6,408 bases of DNA, from contig RFLL01000453.1 in assembly GCA_003693905.1 (NCBI GenBank), positions 1 through 6,408 of the forward strand. Direction: 5' to 3'. The notes below the pieces were generated by a model. The model was given only the letters and a program-made list of their open reading frames with translations, was not told the DNA's origin and did not search any database. The translations under genes were made by a program, and so were the position numbers. Source of the DNA: Alphaproteobacteria bacterium. Lineage in GTDB: Bacteria > Pseudomonadota > Alphaproteobacteria > Kiloniellales > J153. Positions 1 through 4,975 of the stretch are shown in pieces; the first letter of the stretch is position 1; the number at the start of each line of letters is the position of its first letter.

Positions 1-11
1 GGGTTCCGGCC

Positions 12-24
12 GGAGGTGCTGATG
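12..24 (+). promoter_or_regulatory. Possible ribosome binding site and alternative upstream start for greA
   Basis: GGAGG (12-16) lies five bases before an ATG (22-24) that is in frame with greA and would add 16 residues to the family-type start at 70. A TGA in another frame (20-22) overlaps this ATG as TGATG, the arrangement seen in translationally coupled gene pairs. Against it, the added residues include two TTA codons in a row, unusual in this GC-rich sequence, and GreA proteins normally begin just before the IPMT motif. The ATG at 70 has no good Shine-Dalgarno, so the start is not settled. The rest of 1-69 shows no recognisable gene end; GGAGG and CCTCC (26-30) could also pair as a weak hairpin. 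Confidence 0.35.
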
Positions 25-69
25 GCCTCCCGTGACTTATTACTTCAAAATGACTTCGGGTTATCGCCG

Positions 70-546
70 ATGACGAATAAAATTCCCATGACGGCCGAGG
101 GTCTGGCGCGGCTGGAAGAAGAACTGCGCATCCTCAAGAACAAGGAGCGGCCGGAAGTAATTCGCGCGATCGCCGAAGCGCGGGCCCATGGCGATCTGTC
201 CGAGAATGCCGAATATCATGCTGCGCGCGACCGCCAGAGCTTCATCGAAGGGCGGGTCGGCGAACTGGAGGACAAGATCGCACGCGCCGAGGTGATCGAC
301 GTGTCGAAACTGTCTGGCAAGACGGTGATGTTCGGCGCCACGGTAACCCTGATCGACGAAGACACCGAGGAAAAGATCACCTACCAGATCGTCGGCGAGG
401 ACGAGGCCGACGTGAAACAGGGCCGCCTGTCGATCACGGCCCCGCTGGCCCGGGCCCTAATTGGCAAGACGGTCGGCGACGTCGTCGAAGTCAACACGCC
501 CAAAGGCGAAAAAGCCTACGAAATCGTCAAGGTGAAATTCGTCTGA
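70..546 (+). CDS. greA: Transcription elongation factor GreA
   Basis: GreA enters the secondary channel of RNA polymerase and stimulates cleavage of the 3' end of backtracked RNA, rescuing stalled complexes. From the ATG at 70 the protein has 158 residues, the usual GreA length. It begins [12 protein letters not shown], matching the IPMT opening of the family. Residues 8-77 form the N-terminal coiled coil; its tip carries [10 protein letters not shown] (40-49), with the two conserved acidic residues D42 and E45 that hold the catalytic metal, so it should be active. The C-terminal FKBP-like domain follows, with FGATVTL (88-94), IVGEDEAD (107-114) and the family ending YEIVKVKFV. An upstream in-frame ATG at 22 with a better Shine-Dalgarno would give 174 residues. 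The gene converges on the lrp-type gene. In many alphaproteobacteria greA follows carB, but no carB end is recognisable in the 69 bases available. Confidence 0.97.
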   Translation: MTNKIPMTAEGLARLEEELRILKNKERPEVIRAIAEARAHGDLSENAEYHAARDRQSFIEGRVGELEDKIARAEVIDVSKLSGKTVMFGATVTLIDEDTEEKITYQIVGEDEADVKQGRLSITAPLARALIGKTVGDVVEVNTPKGEKAYEIVKVKFV

Positions 547-592
547 TCGGTCCAGAACCGCCTGCAACCCGCCCCTTCCGCACCCCGCAATC

Positions 593-610
593 GGTCCGGC
601 ATCCCGGACC
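593..610. terminator. GC-rich hairpin between convergent greA and lrp-type genes
   Basis: GGTCCGG (593-599) and CCGGACC (604-610) are perfect reverse complements around a CATC loop, giving a 7-bp stem. It sits in the 84-bp gap between the stop codons of two convergent genes, where a bidirectional terminator would be expected. Neither side has a T-run, so it is not a standard intrinsic terminator. It may be a pause or Rho-assisted site, or an RNA 3'-end stabiliser. Confidence 0.4.
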
Positions 611-630
611 AAGGTGATGTCGAAGACCCG

Positions 631-1122
631 CTATGTCTGATGGGGATCGGGGACCATCTCGATCGGCACGCCGGGCAGATCCTTGGAGGTGCGGATGACC
701 TGAATGGTCTGAACCGTGGCGACGTGAGGGGCGGCGGTCAGCTTTTCGGTCAGTTCGTTCTCGTGGGCGGTGTTGCGGGCGACGACCTTGAGCACGAAAT
801 CGTTGGGCCCGCGCGCCATGTGGCATTCGCGCACCTCGTCCCATTCGGCAACCATGCGCTCGAACGCCGACAGCACCGCTTCCGACTGGCTGTCGAGACC
901 GACGAGGGCGAAGAACATGACCTCGAAACCGAGTATTTCCGGATCGAGATCGGCATGATAGCCGCGGATGTAGCCCGCTTCTTCGAGGGCGCGCACCCGG
1001 CGCAGGCATGGCGGCGCCGAAATGCCGGCGCGGCGCGCCAGCTCGACATTGGTCATGCGCCCGTCGGCTTGCAGATCCTTCAGGATCCGCAAATCGATCT
1101 GATCAAGCCGTACCCGGCGCAT
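631..1122 (-). CDS. Lrp/AsnC family transcriptional regulator
   Basis: This is a 163-residue DNA-binding regulator of the leucine-responsive (Lrp/AsnC, 'feast/famine') family, which senses amino acids or related metabolites as dimers or octamers. The N-terminal winged HTH covers about residues 5-60 and shows the family signature: LDQIDLRILKDLQADGR, then MTNVELARRAGIS, then PPCLRRVRALEEAGYIRGY. The C-terminal RAM (effector and oligomerisation) domain follows from about 65 to 145, with FEVMFFALVGL, the segment VRECHMARGPNDFVLKVVA, and VQTIQVIRTSKD. Length and order are normal. The minus-strand ATG at 1122 is preceded by a GGGGGA purine run six bases upstream. The gene is divergent from the ELM1 gene, so the 148-bp gap may carry both promoters; autoregulation is common in this family. 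The ligand cannot be read from sequence, and it should not be called Lrp, AsnC or BkdR specifically. Confidence 0.95.
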   Translation of the reverse strand: MRRVRLDQIDLRILKDLQADGRMTNVELARRAGISAPPCLRRVRALEEAGYIRGYHADLDPEILGFEVMFFALVGLDSQSEAVLSAFERMVAEWDEVRECHMARGPNDFVLKVVARNTAHENELTEKLTAAPHVATVQTIQVIRTSKDLPGVPIEMVPDPHQT

Positions 1123-1270
1123 GGTTGTCCCCCGTCGCGCTCACCGACCACGTTTGCGAGTATGCTGCGGCGCGCCCTTCCCGCGCAATGATATTACCCG
1201 TCGCACCCGATCTCGCCAAGCCTGCACGGCCCCTTGCAGCAACCGGAGACGGCGGCGATAGTCGGCGGCC
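1123..1270. promoter_or_regulatory. Divergent upstream region of the lrp-type and ELM1 genes
   Basis: This 148-bp gap separates two divergently transcribed genes and must hold at least one promoter. The only AT-rich patch is around 1186-1196 (AATGATATTA), a loose AAT-GAT-ATT inverted repeat that might be an operator for the Lrp-type protein. On the minus strand, TTGCGC near 1182-1187 and CATACT near 1158-1163 stand 18 bases apart and could be weak -35 and -10 elements for the regulator (3/6 and 4/6 matches to consensus). No convincing plus-strand promoter was found. Confidence 0.3.
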
Positions 1271-2299
1271 ATGAATCGTGAGCGCACATCGCCCCCGACC
1301 TGCTGGGCCGTCAGCGAAGGCCACGCCGGGATGGAGGTCCAATGCGTCGCCCTGGCCGAAGCGCTCGGCCTGACCCCGGTGGTCAAGCGCGTCCGGGTGC
1401 GGCGCCCCTGGCGCTGGCTGCCGCCGCCGCTGGTGCCCGGGGTGCTGAGCCGTCTCGAAGCCGCGGCCGATCCCCTGGGGCCACCGTGGCCGGACGTCCT
1501 GATCGCGACCGGCCGCCAAGCCGCCGCGCCGGCGCTGGCAGTCCGCAAGGCAAGCCGGCGCGCGACCTTCACCATTCAGATCCAGACGCAACCGCTGGTC
1601 GATCCGGCGCGTTTCGATGTTGTCATCGTTCCGGCCCACGACCGCCTGCGCGGACCCAACGTCATCGTCACGCTGGGCAGCCTCAATCGCGTGACGCCAC
1701 AGCGCCTGGCCACGGCCGCGGCCCGCTTCGCCGCCCGTCTCGACCGTCTGCCGCGTCCGCGGGTCGCGGTCATGCTCGGCGGCAACAGCAAGGCGTATCG
1801 CATGACCGGCGCGACCATGGAACGCCTGGGGGCGCAACTGGCCGCCCTTGCCCGGCGCGAAGGGGCCGGCCTTCTCGTCACGCCGTCGCGACGCACCGAC
1901 CCCGATGCACTGGCCATCGTGCGCCGGGCCCTCGACGGTCTGCCGGTGGAAATCTGGGACGGCCGCGGCGACAACCCTTATCTCGCCTATCTGGGGATCG
2001 CCGACTTCCTGGTAGTAACCGCGGATTCGGTCAACATGCTGTGCGAGGCCGCAACCACCGGCAAGCCGGTATTCGTCGCGCCGCTGGAAGGCGGATCGCC
2101 GAAGTTCGCCCGCTTCCATGCCGCCCTACGTGCACGCGGCATCACCCGCCCGTTCGAGGGACGTCTGGAAACCTGGACCTATGCCCCGCTGCGCGATACC
2201 GAAGAGGCGGCGGCAGAAGTCCGGCCGCGCCTGATCGCCCATGTCGGCCGGGACTGGGGCGAGGGCGCCTCCACGGCCCCGACGCACACCGGCGCCTGA
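1271..2299 (+). CDS. ELM1/DUF1022 family protein ('mitochondrial fission ELM1')
   Basis: This 342-residue protein belongs to the ELM1 (DUF1022) family. In plants ELM1 recruits a dynamin to mitochondria; the bacterial role is unknown, and the fold resembles GT-B glycosyltransferases, so a sugar-transfer function is possible but unproven. Family landmarks appear in order: CWAVSEGHAGMEVQC (11-25), RRPWRWLPPP (44-53), PWPDVLIATGRQAAAPAL (72-89), TIQIQTQ (101-107), FDVVIVPAHDRLRGPNVIVT (115-134), VAVMLGGNSKAYRMT (165-179), LLVTPSRRT (201-209), WDGRGDNPYLAYLGIAD (229-245), VVTADSVNMLCEAATTGKPV (248-267) and KFARFHAALRARGITRPF (278-295). No signal peptide or membrane segment is evident, so it is probably cytosolic or peripheral. 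The start is well fixed: an in-frame TAG lies at 1259-1261 and the next Met is residue 21, inside the first motif. No strong Shine-Dalgarno is visible. Relatives are sometimes mislabelled as nucleoside-diphosphate-sugar epimerases; the sequence gives no support for that. Confidence 0.93.
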   Translation: MNRERTSPPTCWAVSEGHAGMEVQCVALAEALGLTPVVKRVRVRRPWRWLPPPLVPGVLSRLEAAADPLGPPWPDVLIATGRQAAAPALAVRKASRRATFTIQIQTQPLVDPARFDVVIVPAHDRLRGPNVIVTLGSLNRVTPQRLATAAARFAARLDRLPRPRVAVMLGGNSKAYRMTGATMERLGAQLAALARREGAGLLVTPSRRTDPDALAIVRRALDGLPVEIWDGRGDNPYLAYLGIADFLVVTADSVNMLCEAATTGKPVFVAPLEGGSPKFARFHAALRARGITRPFEGRLETWTYAPLRDTEEAAAEVRPRLIAHVGRDWGEGASTAPTHTGA

Positions 2300-2309
2300 G
2301 CGTTCCTTC

Positions 2310-2349
2310 GCGCCGGATCGGGTTCGCGCACTCCGGCGCCATCGCCGGA
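2310..2349 (+). terminator. Overlapping alternative GC hairpins after the ELM1 gene
   Basis: Three complementary segments lie just after the ELM1 stop: GCGCCGGA (2310-2317), TCCGGCGC (2332-2339) and CGCCGGA (2343-2349). The middle one can pair with the first (8 bp, 14-base loop) or with the third (TCCGGCG/CGCCGGA, 7 bp, CCAT loop), but not both. The region probably slows or ends ELM1 transcription, yet no T-run follows, so intrinsic termination is doubtful. Readthrough into trxB cannot be excluded. Confidence 0.4.
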
Positions 2350-2504
2350 TGTGAAGGTCGGGCGCGGGGGCTTGCGCGGGGCGAGGGAAGCAGAGCATTA
2401 TTTCGGAACGTCTTTCGGGCAAGTCCCGTACGACTCCGCGCCGCGTATCCCGACACCATTATTCCCGCCCGACGGCGGCCTTGAATACTGCCTTATCCGC
2501 GAAC

Positions 2505-2525
2505 ATGGCACGACCGACACCATGA
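2505..2525 (+). other. Six-codon leader reading frame overlapping the trxB start
   Basis: An ATG at 2505 opens a tiny frame encoding MARPTP, and its TGA (2523-2525) overlaps the trxB ATG (2522-2524) as ATGA, the classic stop/start overlap of coupled translation. Neither start has a good Shine-Dalgarno upstream. It may be chance, or it may feed ribosomes to trxB. Confidence 0.25.
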
Positions 2526-3490
2526 CTGAGACGCAACACAGCCAAGTCCTCATCCTCGGATCCGGGCCGGCCGGCTACACTGCTGCCATCTACGCCGCCC
2601 GCGCCAATCTCGGTCCGCTTCTGATCCAGGGTTTGCAGCCGGGCGGTCAGCTTTCGATCACCACCGATGTCGAGAACTATCCCGGCTTTGCGGAACCGAT
2701 TCAGGGACCGTGGCTGATGGAGCAGATGCAGGCTCAGGCGACCAATGTCGGCACCCGGATTGTTCAGGACACGGTTGTCGAGGTCGATCTGAGCGCGCGT
2801 CCACTGCGCTGCGTCGGGGATTCGGGCACGCTTTACACGGGCGATACTCTGGTCATCGCGACCGGCGCCCAGGCCCGCTGGCTCGGTCTCGACAGCGAGG
2901 CCAAATACCGCGGCTTCGGCGTCTCGGCCTGTGCCACCTGCGACGGATTTTTCTACCGCGACAAGGTGGTGGCGGTGGTCGGCGGCGGCAACACCGCGGT
3001 CGAGGAAGCCCTGTTCCTGACCAATTTCGCCCGCAAGGTCATCCTGATCCACCGCCGCAATGCCCTGCGCGCGGAAAAAATTCTGCAAGACCGCCTGTTC
3101 CGCAATGGCAGGATCGAAGTCGTGTGGGACCATGTGGTCGACGAGATTCTCGGCACCGACGAACCACTCGGCGTAACCGGGGTGCGCCTGCGCCACGTCA
3201 GGACCGGTGACATCCATGAACGCAGCGTGGACGGCGTGTTCATCGCCATCGGTCACGCTCCCGCCACGGCTCTGTTCAAGGGCCAGATCGAGATGGACGC
3301 CGAGGGTTACATCCTCACCCGGCCGGATTCCACTGCCACCAATGTTCCCGGCGTATTCGCCGCCGGTGATGTGCGCGACAAGGTCTTCCGCCAAGCCGTG
3401 ACGGCTGCCGGCATGGGCTGCATGGCGGCTCTTGAAGCCGAACGCCACCTCGCCGGACGCGAGGCCGGCGAAGCCCAGGCTGCACAGTAG
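2522..3490 (+). CDS. trxB: Thioredoxin reductase (NADPH)
   Basis: TrxB is a cytosolic FAD-containing homodimer that passes electrons from NADPH to thioredoxin, supporting ribonucleotide reductase, protein disulfide reduction and oxidative defence. From the ATG at 2522 it has 322 residues, the normal low-molecular-weight bacterial size. The FAD Rossmann motif is GSGPAG (13-18). QPGGQL (39-44) and ENYPGF (51-56) are typical family segments. The redox-active CATCDG gives C137 and C140, inside the inserted NADPH domain. The NADPH motif is GGGNTAVEEA (154-163), and HRR (177-179) is the expected 2'-phosphate contact. IGHAP (243-247) and the C-terminal FAD segment AAGDVRDKVFRQAVTAAG (280-297) complete it. 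All key residues are present. The frame stays open upstream to a GTG at 2351, but the family begins near 2522. The upstream 222 bp contains no convincing promoter match. The lysR-type gene follows after 27 nt, probably co-transcribed. Confidence 0.97.
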   Translation: MTETQHSQVLILGSGPAGYTAAIYAARANLGPLLIQGLQPGGQLSITTDVENYPGFAEPIQGPWLMEQMQAQATNVGTRIVQDTVVEVDLSARPLRCVGDSGTLYTGDTLVIATGAQARWLGLDSEAKYRGFGVSACATCDGFFYRDKVVAVVGGGNTAVEEALFLTNFARKVILIHRRNALRAEKILQDRLFRNGRIEVVWDHVVDEILGTDEPLGVTGVRLRHVRTGDIHERSVDGVFIAIGHAPATALFKGQIEMDAEGYILTRPDSTATNVPGVFAAGDVRDKVFRQAVTAAGMGCMAALEAERHLAGREAGEAQAAQ

Positions 3491-3504
3491 AGCGGCCGAA
3501 CCAC

Positions 3505-3509
3505 AGGAG
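3505..3509 (+). promoter_or_regulatory. Strong Shine-Dalgarno for the lysR-type gene
   Basis: AGGAG ends eight bases before the ATG at 3518, ideal spacing and the best such site in this gene pair. It favours the 3518 start over the family-typical ATG at 3596. Confidence 0.7.
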
Positions 3510-3517
3510 TCGATCCC

Positions 3518-4486
3518 ATGGCCGGCCCGATCCGCAAAGACCCCCCCGGCGAAGGCATGACGCTGACGATACGCCCGGGTCCCGGAACCGGCATCATGGA
3601 CTGGGACAAGCTGCGGATTTTCCACGCCGTGGCCGAAGCCGGCAGCTTCACCCACGCCGGCGACATGCTGAACCTCAGCCAGTCGGCGGTCAGCCGCCAG
3701 ATCAGCGCCCTCGAAGCCAGCCTCAAGGTGCCGCTGTTCCACCGCCATGCCCGGGGGCTGATCCTGACGGAACAGGGCGAGCTGCTGTATCGCACCGTGC
3801 ACGAGGTATTCGGCAAGCTGGCGATGACCGCAGCCCGCCTGGCTGAAAGCAAGGACCGGCCCCGCGGCCAGCTCAAGATCACGACGACGGTGGCGTTCGG
3901 GTCGACCTGGATTGCGCCGCGCATGCGCGAATTCATGGAGGTCTTTCCGGAGATCGAGGTTCGCCTGATCCTGTCCGATACCGAACTGGATCTGTCGATG
4001 CGCGAGGCCGACGTCGCGGTGCGCCTGACGCCGCCGCGCCAGGCCGACCTCATCCAGCGTCACCTGATGACCGTACGCCTACACATCTATGCCGCGCCGG
4101 CCTACATCAAGAAGCACGGCATGCCGCAATCGGTCGAGGACCTCGACCACCATCGTCTTGTCGTCTATGGCGAGGACATTCGCCCGCCGGTGCCGGACGC
4201 CAACTGGCTGTTGCGGGTCGGGGTTGCCGACAACCGCGCCCGGCGTCCGGCGTTGACCGTCAACAACGTCTACGGGATCCTGCGGGCGGTGCAATCGGGT
4301 GCCGGGCTCGGCGCCCTGCCGGAATTCATGGGCGACAGCCTGAGCGATCTGGTCCAGGTATTGCCGGAGCTTGAAGGCCCCCATCTCGACGCCTATTTCG
4401 TCTACCCGGAAGAGCTGCGCTCGTCGAAGCGGATCCAGGTGTTTCGTGATTTTCTGCTTCGGAAGGTCGCGGAATCCGGCATGTAA
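3518..4486 (+). CDS. LysR-type transcriptional regulator downstream of trxB
   Basis: This 322-residue LysR-family regulator acts in the cytosol, normally as a tetramer with a small-molecule inducer. The winged HTH starts at MDWDKLRIFHAVAEAGSFT (27-45) and runs through LSQSAVSRQISALE (53-66) and the wing VPLFHRHARGLILTEQGE (71-88). A linker helix leads to the periplasmic-binding-protein-like effector domain (about 118-315), with LKITTTVAFGSTW (119-131), FPEIEVRLILSD (143-154), LDLSMREADVAVR (157-169), VNNVYGILRAVQSGAGLGALP (248-268) and VYPEELRSSKRIQVFRDFL (295-313). The first 26 residues are Gly/Pro-rich and outside the HTH; most relatives would start at the ATG at 3596 (296 residues), but the good Shine-Dalgarno supports 3518. 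It lies 27 nt after trxB. Pairing of trxB with a LysR gene recurs in alphaproteobacteria as I recall it, suggesting a redox link, but no ligand or target can be named. Confidence 0.93.
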   Translation: MAGPIRKDPPGEGMTLTIRPGPGTGIMDWDKLRIFHAVAEAGSFTHAGDMLNLSQSAVSRQISALEASLKVPLFHRHARGLILTEQGELLYRTVHEVFGKLAMTAARLAESKDRPRGQLKITTTVAFGSTWIAPRMREFMEVFPEIEVRLILSDTELDLSMREADVAVRLTPPRQADLIQRHLMTVRLHIYAAPAYIKKHGMPQSVEDLDHHRLVVYGEDIRPPVPDANWLLRVGVADNRARRPALTVNNVYGILRAVQSGAGLGALPEFMGDSLSDLVQVLPELEGPHLDAYFVYPEELRSSKRIQVFRDFLLRKVAESGM

Positions 4487-4566
4487 CAGACTGGAATAAA
4501 AGGGGTTGTTTCTCGGCACCAGGCGTCCCGGCCTCTCTTGTGCGCCTTCTGGACCAGCCGCCAACA

Positions 4567-4605
4567 GCCATGCATTGGACGCATGGCATATTTGTTAATT
4601 TTTCG
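4567..4605 (+). terminator. Probable terminator of the trxB-lysR operon
   Basis: GCCATGC (4567-4573) and GCATGGC (4581-4587) form a perfect 7-bp stem with a 7-base loop, followed by the T-rich tail ATATTTGTTAATTTTTCG (4588-4605). The tail is interrupted rather than a pure T-run, so efficiency is uncertain. It lies about 80 nt after the lysR stop. The same AT-rich tail could instead act as an upstream element for the small RNA promoter. Confidence 0.55.
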
Positions 4606-4606
4606 C

Positions 4607-4634
4607 CTGCACAACGCCGCTCAAAAGACTATGT
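4607..4634 (+). promoter_or_regulatory. Candidate promoter for the small RNA
   Basis: CTATGT (4629-4634) matches five of six bases of the alphaproteobacterial -10 consensus CTATAT. A weak -35, CTGCAC (4607-4612), lies 16 bases upstream. Transcription from here would start near 4641 and give an RNA of about 120 nt. A second possibility is ATGACG (4657-4662) as -35 with a start near 4692, giving about 70 nt, but its -10 (TGCTGT) is poor. Sequence alone does not decide. Confidence 0.3.
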
Positions 4635-4692
4635 TTGATTTGTGCTGCATCGCAGCATGACGGTTCGCTGTGGGGCGCCTGCTGTGCAGCGG

Positions 4693-4762
4693 ACCCACGT
4701 CTCCCAGACGTGAAGCCTCCCTGTTAAACTTGCCGGGAAGTTCCGCACTTCCCGGCTTTTTT
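4693..4762 (+). ncRNA. Small RNA candidate, alpha-r8/MmgR ('suhB')-like
   Basis: Three parts stand in a row: a perfect 7-bp hairpin (CACGTCT 4696-4702, CCC loop, AGACGTG 4706-4712); an unpaired stretch containing CCTCCCT (4716-4722); and a perfect 9-bp terminator hairpin with six Ts (4732-4762). CCUCCC is complementary to Shine-Dalgarno sequences, so the RNA could block ribosome binding on target mRNAs, probably with Hfq at the U-rich 3' end. The arrangement of 5' hairpin, single-stranded CCUCCCU and terminator, at about 70-77 nt, is how I remember the alphaproteobacterial MmgR/alpha-r8 family (Rfam suhB). This assignment is by recollection, not by a model search. The 5' end is uncertain: further hairpins at 4643-4657 and 4670-4698 would be included if transcription begins near 4641. 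It is transcribed alone or processed from a long lysR 3' UTR; a likely lysR terminator upstream favours the former. Confidence 0.65.
4732..4762 (+). terminator. Strong intrinsic terminator
   Basis: GCCGGGAAG (4732-4740) pairs perfectly with CTTCCCGGC (4748-4756) around a 7-base loop, and TTTTTT (4757-4762) follows directly. This is a textbook Rho-independent terminator and the clearest in the window. It lies 245 nt past the lysR stop, too far to be a normal end for that gene, and directly follows the CCTCCCT segment, so I assign it to the small RNA. Confidence 0.9.
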
Positions 4763-4777
4763 CCAGGTCGCCGCCGG

Positions 4778-4806
4778 TTTACGGCGAGGGCGCAAATTCC
4801 GATACT
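4778..4806 (+). promoter_or_regulatory. Candidate sigma70 promoter for the sensor gene
   Basis: TTTACG (4778-4783) and GATACT (4801-4806) are separated by exactly 17 bases, each matching four of six consensus bases. They begin 16 bases after the terminator T-run and would start transcription about 160 nt before the sensor gene. Weak individual matches keep confidence low. Confidence 0.3.
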
Positions 4807-4828
4807 TCGGCCTTATATCTACGCTCCT

Positions 4829-4850
4829 TGCGTGTAAAAATGCATACGCA
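4829..4850. repeat. Operator-like inverted repeat upstream of the sensor gene
   Basis: TGCGTGT (4829-4835) and ATACGCA (4844-4850) are inverted with one mismatch around an AT-rich 8-base centre. The position just downstream of the candidate promoter would suit a repressor site or a leader hairpin. A second inverted repeat, GAGTCT (4893-4898) with AGACTC (4914-4919), lies in the same leader. No regulator is identified for either. The rest of 4763-4975 shows nothing recognisable. Confidence 0.25.
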
Positions 4851-4975
4851 GGCCGCACCCCACCCCATATCGCTTGCATTCCCGCCTTAACCGAGTCTTC
4901 AGACCGCCCCGCGAGACTCCACCGAAAGTCCGTGGCGACAGGCGTTCGAAATGCGCCGCGGCGGAGAAAGGCGAG

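Noticed and set aside
1..35. 3' end of carB upstream of greA
   Set aside because: The two frames that close here give only short unrecognisable ends (stops at 20-22 and 33-35), so no upstream gene can be identified.
547..597. Direct repeat TCGGTCC near 547 and 591
   Set aside because: A seven-base repeat in GC-rich intergenic DNA is easily chance; only the second copy takes part in a stable hairpin.
1103..2119. 338-codon minus-strand frame opposite ELM1
   Set aside because: Low-complexity shadow translation, overlapping the start of the lrp-type gene and antisense to ELM1.
1342..2484. 380-codon plus-strand frame overlapping ELM1
   Set aside because: Composition is Arg/Pro/Gly-rich without motifs, and ELM1 in the other frame carries the full set of family landmarks.
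2459..4063. 534-codon open frame on the minus strand across trxB and lysR
   Set aside because: It is antisense to two certain genes, spans their intergenic gap, and its translation has no recognisable motifs. Long antisense frames are common in GC-rich codon-biased DNA.
4585..4600. Possible sigma54 promoter (TGGCAT followed by TTAAT)
   Set aside because: The GC required ten bases after the GG is AA here, so the -12 element is missing.
4641..4762. tRNA, 6S RNA or SRP RNA
   Set aside because: There is no cloverleaf or T-arm, no long closing stem between the two ends as in 6S RNA, and no SRP tetraloop helix. The terminator plus CCUCCCU pattern fits a trans-acting sRNA better.
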